From Hepatocystis sp. ex Piliocolobus tephrosceles (Eukaryota; Apicomplexa; Aconoidasida; Haemosporida; Plasmodiidae): a stretch of 11,961 nt of DNA. Within the stretch, counting starts at the first letter, position 1, and the number at the start of each line of letters is the position of its first letter. Positions 1-7,872 of this stretch are shown one piece after another. Where the stretch lies: positions 1 to 11,961 of the forward strand of contig CABPSV020000627.1 in assembly GCA_902459845.2 (NCBI GenBank), given 5' to 3'. The position numbers were made by a program, and so were the translations under genes. Below the pieces are notes generated by a model that was given only the letters and a program-made list of their open reading frames with translations, made no database searches and was not told the origin of the DNA.

Positions 1-294
1 CGTATAAATTTAACACATAATGCCGATTTTAGCTTTAATCCTTACATATATATATATATAAATAAATGAATGGATGAACGTGTGGGTAGAAGGGACAAAC
101 GTAAAATATCATTTGTAACAAAAAATTAATTTTAATTTTTATTCATCTATTTATCTATATACCTCTTGTTTACTTTCTTCTTTTTTTGTATCCCATTTGT
201 TTCCTTGTTTTGTACTATTTAAAGCACAGCTTGTTAATTTTTTTTCATCGTATAAATTTAACACATAATGCCGATTTTAGCTTTAATCCTTACA

Positions 295-306
<12 letters not shown>
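1..306. repeat. 58-bp direct repeat, two copies 248 bp apart
   Basis: The stretch at 1-58 recurs at 249-306; both copies begin cgtataaatttaacacataa and run into a (TA)n tract. The copies are identical over the non-simple part (about 50 bases), and the sequence then differs. The repeat is richer in G+C than its surroundings. On the minus strand it reads TA-tract, gtaaggattaaag, then a coding-like stretch, so it could be a duplicated exon edge. The first copy touches the window edge, so the true repeat may be longer or part of a larger tandem array. Confidence 0.9.
163..276 (-). CDS. Possible exon of a minus-strand gene running off the window start
   Basis: On the minus strand one frame is open from 276 down past 163. 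It encodes a mixed-composition peptide (it includes LTSCALNSTKQGNKWDTKKE) ending at GAG followed by a good donor, GTATAT at 162. G+C is clearly higher than in the flanks and the residues (W, C, Q, G, D) are not simple A/T translation. From this phase-0 donor, the acceptor-like gattaaag inside the 1-58 repeat would join in phase to an open frame that leaves the window. The 5' end is unresolved: no in-frame ATG is seen. An ATG at 254 is one A short of the right frame in an 8-A run. An acceptor at tttaaatag is an alternative, giving a 52-nt exon. No family is recognised and the call is tentative. Confidence 0.25.
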
Positions 307-325
<19 letters not shown>

Positions 326-583
326 CTTTTTTCGTTTTTAATTTGTTTTGTGAAAATTACTTCTATATAGATCTCTATTGTGTACAAGCCATATAACATA
401 ACAATGCATGATATCCTTTTTTATAAATACATTGAAAAATATTTCTTATATTAAATTTTTATTATTTTTCTGTTTTCATTTTTATATGACAATTTTTTTC
501 AAATCGTATATTACCCATATACAACGCTTCATATAAAAAAATAAAAATAAAAATAAAGCTATCTACATATAATGAGTACACGC

Positions 584-614
<31 letters not shown>

Positions 615-1371
615 TTGTATGTACTTATGTACAATATTTGTCCTTTTCAAATGATTATTGTAATGCGTATTATTTAAAAAAACAAAACTTAGATAGTCAT
701 GTCATAACTATCCTATACAAACGTAAAAAGATAACATGAGTTTATCTCTTTTACTATGAAGCATAACTAAAGGAAAATTTTCATAAGATTTTTTTTTTTT
801 TTTTTTTTTTTTCTTACATATAATAATGATAAATATATATATCATATATCACAGTACATATATATATGTACATTATACACATTTTTAATAATAACATTTT
901 TTTTTGTTTTAATTCCTATAATAAAAAAAAAATTAGAGAAAACAACAACAATTGTAGAAAGTTTTTTTTTTTTATATAGTTTTTTGTTATATTTTATTTT
1001 CCGCATATATTTTTTTTTATTTAATCTTATTTTTAGTATAATATTAAAGATAAATGTATTAATATGAAATATAAATTATAAATGTAAATTTTATTTTTTA
1101 TAAAACAAAGAATATATTATTTTTATGCATATGTGATAATATGTCCGTGCAATATTCTTTAAAATATATACAAATATATTAAAAGGTATATATATATATA
1201 TATGTATAAATTTATAATTAACGCACATTTTAAAAGTTTTGTAAGATAATAATAAAAATATAGTTAATACCCTTCAAATTTTTGTATATATATATATTTT
1301 TCTTATATGTACTAATTTTAGAAGCATATTATACGAATTATAATTTTTTAATTATGATTTAAAATAAACAG

Positions 1372-1424
1372 ACATAGAAGCTGCTAAAATTTTATTAAAA
1401 AAGCAGAGAAATTATGTTAATGGT
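1372..1424 (+). other. Exon-like island, unassigned
   Basis: After an aataaacag acceptor-like site the plus strand reads IEAAKILLKKQRNYVN in one frame and ends at a canonical GTAAAA donor (ATG|GTAAAA). It has the look of an internal exon of a Lys-rich protein. However, a stop lies just upstream in the frame, no matching first exon was found, and the frame does not join the gene at 1722, which has its own upstream in-frame stop at 1707-1709. The minus strand across the same DNA also offers an acceptor and short open frames, so the strand is not certain. Confidence 0.2.
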
Positions 1425-1475
1425 AAAATGTACCGTGTTTACTTAAATTTTATTTAACACAATTGAATCCGATTA

Positions 1476-1684
1476 AGTTTTTTTTTTAGTTTTATTTTTT
1501 TTTTAGTATTTTCTTTTTAGTTTTTTTTTTTTTAGTAATTTCTATTTAGTATTTTCTTTTTAGTATTTTTTTAGTTTTTTTTTTAGTCTTGTTTTTTTCT
1601 TTCTCTTAGCTCTAGTTTTTTCTTATAGCTTTAGTTCATTTTTTAGCCTTAGTTTTTTTTTAGCCTTAGTTTTTTTTTTTATTT
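1476..1684. repeat. T-rich tract with reiterated T(n)AG units
   Basis: About 200 bases on the plus strand consist of T-runs broken at short, irregular intervals by AG, ending with two near-identical copies of the motif ttagccttagtttttttt. Every unit looks like a Plasmodium splice acceptor. It lies directly upstream of the start codon at 1722, so it is promoter or 5' UTR sequence of that gene or the 3' end of an intron in its leader. Confidence 0.7.
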
Positions 1685-1721
1685 TTATACATATTTTAAA
1701 ACATTTTAAAACATTTTTATT

Positions 1722-2054
1722 ATGAAAGTACCAGAACAGTTTTACAACGGGGAAATTCAAATCGATTTGGAGAGTGATATATTTGAAAATAAAGCTGAAC
1801 AAATATTAGAATTTTGGAGAAAAAAACTAAGTGATGATTCTATTGTCTTAAAATATAAAAATGAGCAAAATGTTGAAAGTGCCCTTAACGTTGATAAAAA
1901 AATATATAATATGAAAAGAGAACAACTTAAAAATGCAGGATACACTTTTAAAAATGTAACTATACTAATTCTATTTTCACTTATTTATTTTGCAATTAAA
2001 GGCATAAATTATCAGCTTAAAAAGTTAATGATAAAAAGTATCGACGCTGGTTAA
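1722..2054 (+). CDS. Conserved-type small membrane protein, unknown function
   Basis: This is a single-exon gene of 110 residues; I do not recognise the family. Residues 1-77 are soluble, charged and probably helical (QILEFWRKKL near residue 28; a Lys/Glu/Asn-rich stretch follows). A hydrophobic segment at about 78-95 (VTILILFSLIYFAIKG) could span a membrane once, and 15 mainly basic residues follow it. There is no signal peptide, so the layout suggests a C-terminally anchored protein facing the cytosol; an organelle membrane is possible but not shown. The start is supported by an in-frame stop at 1707-1709 and by the abrupt change from T-rich, non-coding sequence to mixed codons. Base composition is typical of the coding parts of this window. 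Confidence 0.7.
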   Translation: MKVPEQFYNGEIQIDLESDIFENKAEQILEFWRKKLSDDSIVLKYKNEQNVESALNVDKKIYNMKREQLKNAGYTFKNVTILILFSLIYFAIKGINYQLKKLMIKSIDAG

Positions 2055-2071
2055 CACATGCACATGTGTAC

Positions 2072-2095
2072 GTAAATAAATAAATAAATAAATAA

Positions 2096-2137
<42 letters not shown>
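2072..2137. repeat. (AAAT)n then (TA)n microsatellite
   Basis: About seven aaat units run directly into about 19 ta units, shortly after the stop codon of the 110-aa gene. Confidence 0.95.
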
Positions 2138-2142
<5 letters not shown>

Positions 2143-2762
2143 ATTACTTTTTCTATTATATTTTAATTTTCTATATTTACTTTACCAATTTATTGATTTT
2201 GTTATATTTTTCGATGGATAGGTGAGGGAATCGACAAATGGGTATAATGATACACTTATGTGTTGATTTATTTAATTATTTATTATTTTTTTTTTATTAT
2301 TCACATAAATCGATACTATTGTAACTTGATAGTTATAAGTAAAATATACAAATCGTAAAAAAAATTATTTAAGGGTTTATATATTTTTAAATACATATAT
2401 AATTATACATATACAATTATACATATATAATTATATATATACTTTGAATAAGTAAATACCAAAAGGTCGAAATAAGAATGTACATATTAATACATCCAAT
2501 CATAAATACGAATTAAATACGAATGTAATTTAGTTTTATATTTTTTTTTTTTTTTTTTTTTCCTATTTTTAAATGTGCATTATAACTTTATATTTATATA
2601 TGTACATTGATTACCGCTATAATTTTTTTTCTTATATAAAATTTATATATTTTTTTTTTTTTTTTTTATGAGTTTTTTTTTTAATTTTGATTTTAAAAAA
2701 AAAAAAAATTCTCACAATTTTAAAGTGTAGTAATATAAAAAATAGAAAAAAAAAATTTTAAA

Positions 2763-2812
2763 CCTTTAAACTTTTAAACTTTTAAACTTTTAAACTTTTA
2801 AACCTTTAAACC
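2763..2812. repeat. 8-bp tandem repeat, six copies
   Basis: The unit cttttaaa is repeated six times with no indels; the first and last copies carry the variant cctttaaa. It lies in intergenic DNA and is not a coding period. Confidence 0.95.
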
Positions 2813-3080
2813 ACAGTAAAAAAAAAAAAAAAAGTGTAAATTTTTTATGCGATATATTTTGTCCATCTATATGACGGTAGGCACCACGTTATAACACAAA
2901 CTATTTTATTATTATTTTTACTACCATTTTTAGCATAAAGAGGTAAAAAAAATTATATACTCTTTTTTTCGTAATGACATATAATAAAAATGTATAATTA
3001 TACAAATAATAGCCATTTATAAATTTTATAACAATCACGAATTGAAAATTGTCATTTCTTATTTTAATAGTATAAAGCAG

Positions 3081-3087
<7 letters not shown>

Positions 3088-3116
<29 letters not shown>
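3088..3116. repeat. Run of 29 A upstream of the SURF6-like gene
   Basis: An uninterrupted A run about 285 bases before the start codon at 3401. Long dA:dT runs commonly exclude nucleosomes, so it may mark promoter DNA; that role is inference. Confidence 0.9.
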
Positions 3117-3119
<3 letters not shown>

Positions 3120-3400
3120 GATTATTGCATTTGCAGTTTTCCCATTTATATAAAAATAAACCAAACTAAAGGTTATAAATATATATATATATATATATGT
3201 ATATGTATATTTTTTAATAATTGCAAAATATAATTTAGGCTTTGTTACAAAAACAACATAATTTCAATAAATAGTAATTTAAGCATAAAATAAAAAAAAA
3301 ATAAAATTAATAAATAAATAACTTCTTTTTTAAAAAATATACTTTTTAACAAATTTTATTTAATAACAACTGTTTCCTTTTTACTTTCCCAATCGAAAAA

Positions 3401-4401
3401 ATGTCATCGTTTAAAATCAAAAAAGGAAAATCCCCGTTGAAGTGTAAAAAGGACAATAAAAAAAAAATTCAAACAAAGGAACATAAAACGGTTGGTAAAA
3501 ATGCACATATATATGTATGTATGTATATATGTATATATATATGGATATATATTTTTGTGTATAACATAATCCATGTTATATTATGTTTTTGCATAAATAC
3601 ATTTTTGATCTGAGTGAAGCGAAAGAAGAAATGTTACAAACACATCTTTACATAATTAATACTAATAGTAGTGTGTAGTATATCATTATTACTGCTTTTA
3701 TTTTTATATTATTTTTATATTATTTTTATATTATTTTTATATTATTTTTATATTATTTTATTTATTTTTTTTTTTTTTTCCCATATATAATACTGCTTTT
3801 TTTAAAAATCAGAATAACTGCCATAATGATGATTTAATTTTAGGAAACATTATCACATCGCATGAAACTGTGGAAAAAAAAAATCGATCCAAATTTGTTA
3901 ATATATCAAAACATTTTAGGTGAGTTTTTAAAAAATATATATTGGCTTACTAATAATAAAAAAAAAAATGAACACACCGTTTACTTATGTTTATTTTGCT
4001 TAGTTATATTTTGCTTAGTTATATTTTGCTTAGTTATATTTTGCTTAGCTATATTTTATTATATTATACTTTTTTTTTAGAAAATTGCATAAAGAAAAAG
4101 AATTGCTAAATAAAGTAGGACCTGACGCAAAGGATGAATTAAAACATCTTCTCATTGTACAAAATGCTTTAATTAAATCAAAAGGAGAAAGGGTTTATGT
4201 AAGTTAACAAAAAAAAAAAAAAAAAAAAATTTACATAACATTGACATAAAATTTAAAGCATGTACATATTAACACTTTTTACTTATATGTTTTTTTTTTT
4301 TTAATTATCGTTAGAGTGAAAAAAGTTTAAAAAAAAAACAAAAAAATCTAAAGAAAAAGAAGAGATATAACAAAAAATGGGATAACAAACAGAAGCGATA
4401 A
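3401..4401 (+). CDS. SURF6/Rrp14-like small basic protein, four exons
   Basis: I rebuilt four exons: 3401-3494, 3844-3919, 4081-4198 and 4315-4401. Donors are GTAAAA, GTGAGT and GTAAGT; acceptors are TTTTAG, TTTTAG and CGTTAG. Phases 1, 0 and 0 join cleanly into 124 residues. The protein is strongly basic: a Lys-rich N-terminus (1-30), a middle with SKHFRKLHKEKELLNKVG (51-68), then ALIKSKGERVY (86-96) followed by SLKKKQKNLKKKKRYNKKW. That last pattern, a short helix ending KxKGExV, then a Lys ladder and a conserved Trp, resembles the C-terminal SURF6 domain of nucleolar proteins SURF6 and yeast Rrp14, which act in ribosomal subunit assembly. Known members are usually longer, so this would be a minimal version. 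The likeness is from memory of the family; the exon model is firmer than the family call. The frame starting at the internal ATG 3862 is a shadow. Confidence 0.6.
3701..3755. repeat. 11-bp tandem repeat in intron 1
   Basis: The unit tttttatatta is repeated five times without change inside the first intron of the SURF6-like gene. Confidence 0.95.
3991..4056. repeat. 15-bp tandem repeat carrying CTTAG in intron 2
   Basis: Four copies of a 15-bp unit (core ttttgcttagttata; the last copy has gctata) sit in the second intron of the SURF6-like gene, just before the true acceptor at 4079-4080. Each copy contains a T-rich CTTAG, an acceptor look-alike. The unit is a multiple of three, so it leaves an open frame that is not a real gene. 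Confidence 0.95.
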
Positions 4402-4421
4402 AGTAAAAAAAAAAAAAAAGA

Positions 4422-4516
4422 CCAAAATAATAAAAAAAAACCAAAATAATACAAAAAAACCAAAATAATACAAAAAAACCAAAATAATACAAAAAAACCA
4501 AAATAATACAAAAAAA
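4422..4516. repeat. 19-bp minisatellite, five copies
   Basis: The unit ccaaaataatacaaaaaaa is repeated at 4422 (variant), 4441, 4460, 4479 and 4498, between the convergent ends of the SURF6-like and membrane-protein genes. The 19-bp period makes all minus-strand frames look open; they are artefacts of the repeat. Confidence 0.95.
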
Positions 4517-4535
4517 ACAAATGTGATTAAAACAT

Positions 4536-4565
4536 AATAGTACACAATAGTACACAATAGTACAC
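4536..4565. repeat. 10-bp tandem repeat, three copies
   Basis: Three exact copies of aatagtacac follow the 19-bp minisatellite, 30 bases before the stop codon of the minus-strand membrane-protein gene. Confidence 0.95.
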
Positions 4566-4594
4566 GTAAATATAAAAATAATAATGACATTATA

Positions 4595-5269
4595 TTATAA
4601 CCCAAACGAATTTAGCAAATTGTTTATGTAATTTATATACCCAACATCGTTAGTTACTGGTTTATATAATTGTGGGGGTAAAAAAATTCTTTTTTTTGAA
4701 TAAACTCCTAAAAAAATAATAGTCCACCATAAGATATTAACAATAACAAAAATAAATCTAAAAGCAAGAGCATTACACTCTGGTAAAATCATTATATCAA
4801 GAACTATAAGGTATATTTGAAAAAAATTAAAAATATGAATAACTCTTATAATTAACGGCATAGTTTTACATAATACACCTAAAATACCAAAAAATAAAGG
4901 AATGTTGTTTGAGTTAATTGTATTATTTTTTATATCAACTACTTTAGCATATCCAAAACATGTAACTAAATATATGATCCCAATTAAAAACCACGAAGTG
5001 GTAAAAACATATACATTTGATGAAGCTGGACAAGCTATTTGTTCTTGTATTCGTAAAGAATAACCAATATATACTGTTGTTAAGGAGATGGATCCTAATA
5101 AATAACAAACCGATGTATAAAAATAGTAAGATATAACACTTACTTTAAATATTTCGTTTGAAAAATTTTCATAAATACCTCCTGAACTAACTACATTAAT
5201 CTCTTTTGTAATTTCTTCTTCATTTTCATCACTACTGTTGGCACTTTCACTCAATTTTTCACTTTCCAT
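4595..5269 (-). CDS. Multipass membrane protein, unknown function
   Basis: This is a single-exon gene of 224 residues; I do not recognise the family. The N-terminus (1-30) is hydrophilic and rich in Ser and Glu, with no signal peptide. Five hydrophobic segments follow, at about 43-70, 87-109, 123-145, 147-163 and 169-190, the last holding an LWWTIIFLGVY stretch. A short tail of about 34 residues contains FLPPQLYKP and ends in Asn/Tyr-rich sequence. Cysteines at 55, 80, 104, 134 and 165 lie in or near the membrane segments. The layout suits a transporter-like or small integral membrane protein, but no signature motif is seen and no function is assigned. The start ATG at 5269 follows an A-rich leader typical of this genome, and codon composition is even throughout, with no sign of frameshift or intron. 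It converges on the SURF6-like gene, with only 193 bases between stop codons. Confidence 0.8.
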   Translation of the reverse strand: MESEKLSESANSSDENEEEITKEINVVSSGGIYENFSNEIFKVSVISYYFYTSVCYLLGSISLTTVYIGYSLRIQEQIACPASSNVYVFTTSWFLIGIIYLVTCFGYAKVVDIKNNTINSNNIPLFFGILGVLCKTMPLIIRVIHIFNFFQIYLIVLDIMILPECNALAFRFIFVIVNILWWTIIFLGVYSKKRIFLPPQLYKPVTNDVGYINYINNLLNSFGL

Positions 5270-5479
5270 TTATAAAAAAAAAAAGATTCCCAAAATGTTA
5301 AAGTGTATATATATATATATATGTGTTTGTGTTTGCGTATAAAAGCGCTTTACGTATATGTTTATTGATTCCACAGATCAAATGTATTCATATATATATA
5401 TAAAAAAAAAAAAAAAAAAATATGTATATATATATACTAAAAAGTAAAGAACAAAATCGATAGCATTAAATGAAAAAAG

Positions 5480-5818
5480 CTAAAACAAATTGAACAAAAA
5501 AAACACATGAACACAAGAATTAAAATTAATTTTATTGTTGCAAAAAATATTTAATTCTTTATGTATAACCTTTGCACCTGTTAATAAAATAATTTTTTCA
5601 TTTTTTTTGTCATTTTTTTTATCATTTTTTTTATCATTTTTTTTGTTTTTCGCTTTTTTTTTGTTTCTCGCTTTTTTTTCAATTACGTTACCAATTCCGT
5701 ATTTTTTTTTTATTACTTTTATATTGGCTAATTTTTTCTATTTTTTTAATTTTTTTTTTAATGTCTGTTTGAACAAAACCGATAGGGGGAACAAATAAAA
5801 CATTCTTTTCATAATATA
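5480..5818 (-). CDS. Doubtful Lys/Asn-rich coding region, frame-broken or spliced
   Basis: Two minus-strand frames look coding. The upper one (5818 to about 5717) includes EKNVLFVPPIGFVQTDIKKK; the lower one (about 5700 to the stop at 5480) includes YGIGNVIEKKARNKKK, then KKND repeats and IILLTGAKVIHKEL. They are one base out of phase, and a 10-A run lies at the junction. Either that run has gained a base (assembly error or decay), or an intron from GTAATA at 5716 to AACAG at 5578 joins them. The phases match for the splice: one base is left over and two complete the Ser codon. The intron would then contain the KKND repeats. No in-frame ATG is found for the upper frame; the ATG at 5812 (with a second at 5803) opens a different frame that stops after 24 codons. 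An unseen first exon is possible. No family is recognised. Confidence 0.3.
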
Positions 5819-6413
5819 CATATATAAATATATATATGTATATATGTGGTCTATTGTTTTTTGTTTATTATATTTTTATATAATTTATATCCAGTTTTAA
5901 TTAAAAAGAAGCATTTAAAAAAAACACGGTGTATAATTTTAAAAAATTGAATAATATTAGGAAAAAAACAAATACAAAAAAGAATAGTTATATATAATAT
6001 GTATACCATGTACGTATAATAGTTATATATAATATGTATACCATGTACGTATAATAGTTATATATAATATGTATACCATGTACGTATAATAGTTATATAT
6101 AATATGTATTCCATGTACGTATGTATACTTACAAACAAGGTTAAATTATAAACACATCACTAGTATTGAAATATAAAATAGTTGCAAAAAAAAAAAAAAA
6201 AAAAAAAAAAAGGAAAGGAAAAAATTTAAACATGCGTTAATTAAAGCTGAACATGTAAATTTTATTTATCAAATAAAAATAATTATAAAATTAATATCAT
6301 AATAAAGTAAAAAAAAAGTAATGTAATATAACTGTCTTTACCTATTTTATATAAATTAGTATATATGAGTATGTATTTATGTACATACCTGATGTTACTT
6401 ATTATATATTTTT
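5819..6413. other. Intergenic region with 35-bp repeat and A-run
   Basis: The stretch contains (TA)-rich DNA, the 35-bp tandem repeat at 5984-6123 and a 26-A run at 6186-6211. A canonical-looking GTAAGT donor on the minus strand near 6133 follows sequence with stops in all frames, so no exon is supported there. A first exon of the doubtful gene at 5480-5818 could be hidden here, but I could not find one. Confidence 0.5.
5984..6123. repeat. 35-bp tandem repeat, four copies
   Basis: Units start at 5984, 6019, 6054 and 6089. The first three are identical; the fourth has one change (gtattcc for gtatacc) and a diverged end. Each unit carries the palindromes gtatac and tacgta around a catg. The period is not a multiple of three and no gene overlaps it. 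Confidence 0.95.
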
Positions 6414-7030
6414 TTAAATGTTTTTTTTTTTTAAAGATTTTCTAAGCTTTTTTCGTTCTTTTCGGGTTAGACTCTTACTAAATAATTTACCTTTTACCCT
6501 TTCTACTCTAAATTTTGTATTAATGTAATCTAATAAAAAAAATAAAATAAAATAAAAAAAAAAAAAAAAAAGGTTAAGATACGAACGAGTTTATGTAAGT
6601 GTAGGCACAAAGATATATGTCAATTATATACATGTATTATGTGTAGCTTATTTTTATTTTTTTTTTCATATGTTACTTTGATGCCTAAATAAATAAGGAA
6701 TATCTGCAGGAATATAATATGATTTAATTAATAAAATTAAATTTTCTACTTTTTCATAATAATCAGACAAGTTACTGTTTGTTTCTTTCTTTATAGTTTT
6801 TATACCAACAAAGGGTTTATCAAAAGACTCTAAAGATGTATTTGAGTTAGTATTGCTAAAAAGGTACAAAACGTATGTATATTAATGTTTACTTCCATAC
6901 ATAAACATATATGTACATATATGTACATATATATACAAGTACAAATATAGAACTATATAAGCAATTGTTTAAACATACAAATTATGCTGTAACAATAATA
7001 ACCATAATACCTAAGTTTTTTTAAACACAT
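6414..7030 (-). CDS. Small basic protein with Lys/Arg-rich tail, three exons
   Basis: Proposed exons on the minus strand are 7030-7011, 6855-6677 and 6529-6414, giving 104 residues. Introns run GTATTA to TTTTAG (155 nt) and GTAACA to TATTAG (147 nt), and both junctions are in phase. Residues 1-7 come from a 20-nt first exon whose ATG has an in-frame stop upstream; this exon is the weakest part. The middle has a predicted helix DYYEKVENLILLIKSYYIP (about 38-56). The end is highly basic, with RVERVKGKLFSKSLTRKERK and a Lys-rich terminus. A basic tail of this kind is common in nucleolar and RNA-binding proteins, and the LTRKERK motif recalls one in Fcf2-type pre-rRNA processing factors, but the rest does not clearly fit, so I assign no function. 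If intron 2 is retained, translation stops four codons after the splice site at a TGA (6666-6668). Confidence 0.55.
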
Positions 7031-7126
7031 GTGTGCATATAAATTTACTCATAAAAAAAAAAAAAATGTGTATGTTCAAAAATGGAAGCACTCTTAAACT
7101 TGTTTAAATGTAAATAAACGATTTTA

Positions 7127-7165
<39 letters not shown>

Positions 7166-7509
7166 AAATATTTAATTATAACACATTTGTCCATGTGGTC
7201 TAATTTTTATTTTATTTTTTTTACCATTTCTCAATCAAAACAAAACAGACATTTTTTAATGATGCTATTATTGATATGTGCTTATAAAACAGTTCATACC
7301 TTGTACAACAAAAAAAGAAAAAAAAAAAAAAAAAACGTACATATTTATTATAATATAAAGTGTAAGTATATTCGTATGTAAATACACATATGTATATATT
7401 GTTAAACATTAAATATGTATCTGTGTTTAGTGTACATTTATATATATACATTTATACGATTTATCTTATTATTAAATCAACTTGTTTAATTATAAAAAAA
7501 AAAAAAAAA
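7031..7509. other. Intergenic region between two minus-strand genes
   Basis: It holds a 32-A run at 7130-7161, a second A-run near 7316-7335 and (TA)-rich DNA. No gene is supported. The long plus- and minus-strand open frames here arise from the homopolymers. Confidence 0.6.
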
Positions 7510-7840
7510 TTACTCTGGCGTTTTAATCAATATAAGTGCTTCCACATCGTTGTTTTCTAAAGCATTTACAATTGTGTCATGATCAAATAAAAATAATTGT
7601 GTCGTATCGAAAGAATTCCTAATCCTAAAATAGTTTTTATTTATCACAAGAGGGTAAATATGTATACATATACGTATGTATGTATGTATGTATGTATGTA
7701 TGTAGAAAAACTTTAACTATAATACAACTAAGTACATTCAACGCATGTCCTATGCAATTAAATATATGGTCACACCAAAATTAACAGTTTCTTCTTCTAT
7801 CAAGTTTATGTACCATATTTAACTAAAAAAAAATTAAAAC

Positions 7841-7872
<32 letters not shown>

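Larger units (their letters stand above)
307..1721. other. AT-rich intergenic stretch with weak coding-like islands
   Basis: Mostly A/T homopolymers, (TA)n tracts and T-runs. Three islands have higher G+C. At about 345-460 a minus-strand frame reads with MHCYVIWLVHNRDLYR in it and ends near a GTAATT donor. At about 665-770 there are two small inverted repeats (692-697 with 707-712; 729-734 with 742-747) and a minus-strand frame after a tttag acceptor. At 1372-1424 there is a plus-strand exon-like piece. None can be built into a complete gene here, so they are recorded but not called. Confidence 0.5.
2055..3400. other. Intergenic region, microsatellites and two GC-richer islands
   Basis: No gene is supported. 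The stretch holds an (AAAT)n/(TA)n microsatellite, T-runs near 2540-2560 and 2650-2667, an 8-bp tandem repeat, and a 29-A run at 3088-3116. Two islands are unusually rich in G+C: 2206-2265 and 2855-2895. On the minus strand each is covered by short open frames (for example IVCVITWCLPSYRWTKYIA ending near 2847). The frames are 30-50 codons, lack a usable ATG and are of a length expected by chance at this composition. A non-coding RNA or a promoter element is equally possible. Confidence 0.5.

Noticed and set aside
462..650. Minus-strand 62-codon open frame rich in Tyr/Ile
   Set aside because: Most of it is a translated (TA)n tract. Only its last third looks protein-like, and that part is treated as a possible exon instead.
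689..750. Two small inverted repeats as a possible structured RNA
   Set aside because: The stems are only 6 bp, which is common by chance in AT-rich DNA, and no tRNA or snoRNA box motifs are present.
3862..4080. Plus-strand 72-codon open frame starting MKLWKKK
   Set aside because: It lies in the wrong frame of exon 2 of the SURF6-like gene and continues only because of the 15-bp intron repeat; the following exon is not in phase with it.
4301..4605. Three overlapping minus-strand Phe/Leu-rich open frames
   Set aside because: They are antisense to the last SURF6-like exon and to the 19-bp minisatellite; the period keeps all frames open.
5535..5798. Plus-strand Phe/Leu/Ser-rich open frame of 87 codons
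   Set aside because: It is the antisense shadow of A-rich Lys/Asn/Asp codons on the minus strand and has no ATG at its start.
6666..6869. 67-codon minus-strand frame taken as a complete gene
   Set aside because: Its first codon is TTG, not ATG, and a TTTTAG acceptor lies inside it; it is better explained as the middle exon of the 104-aa gene.
7187..7451. Open frames on both strands around 7200-7450
   Set aside because: They are low complexity, built on A-runs and TA tracts, with no splice-supported structure.
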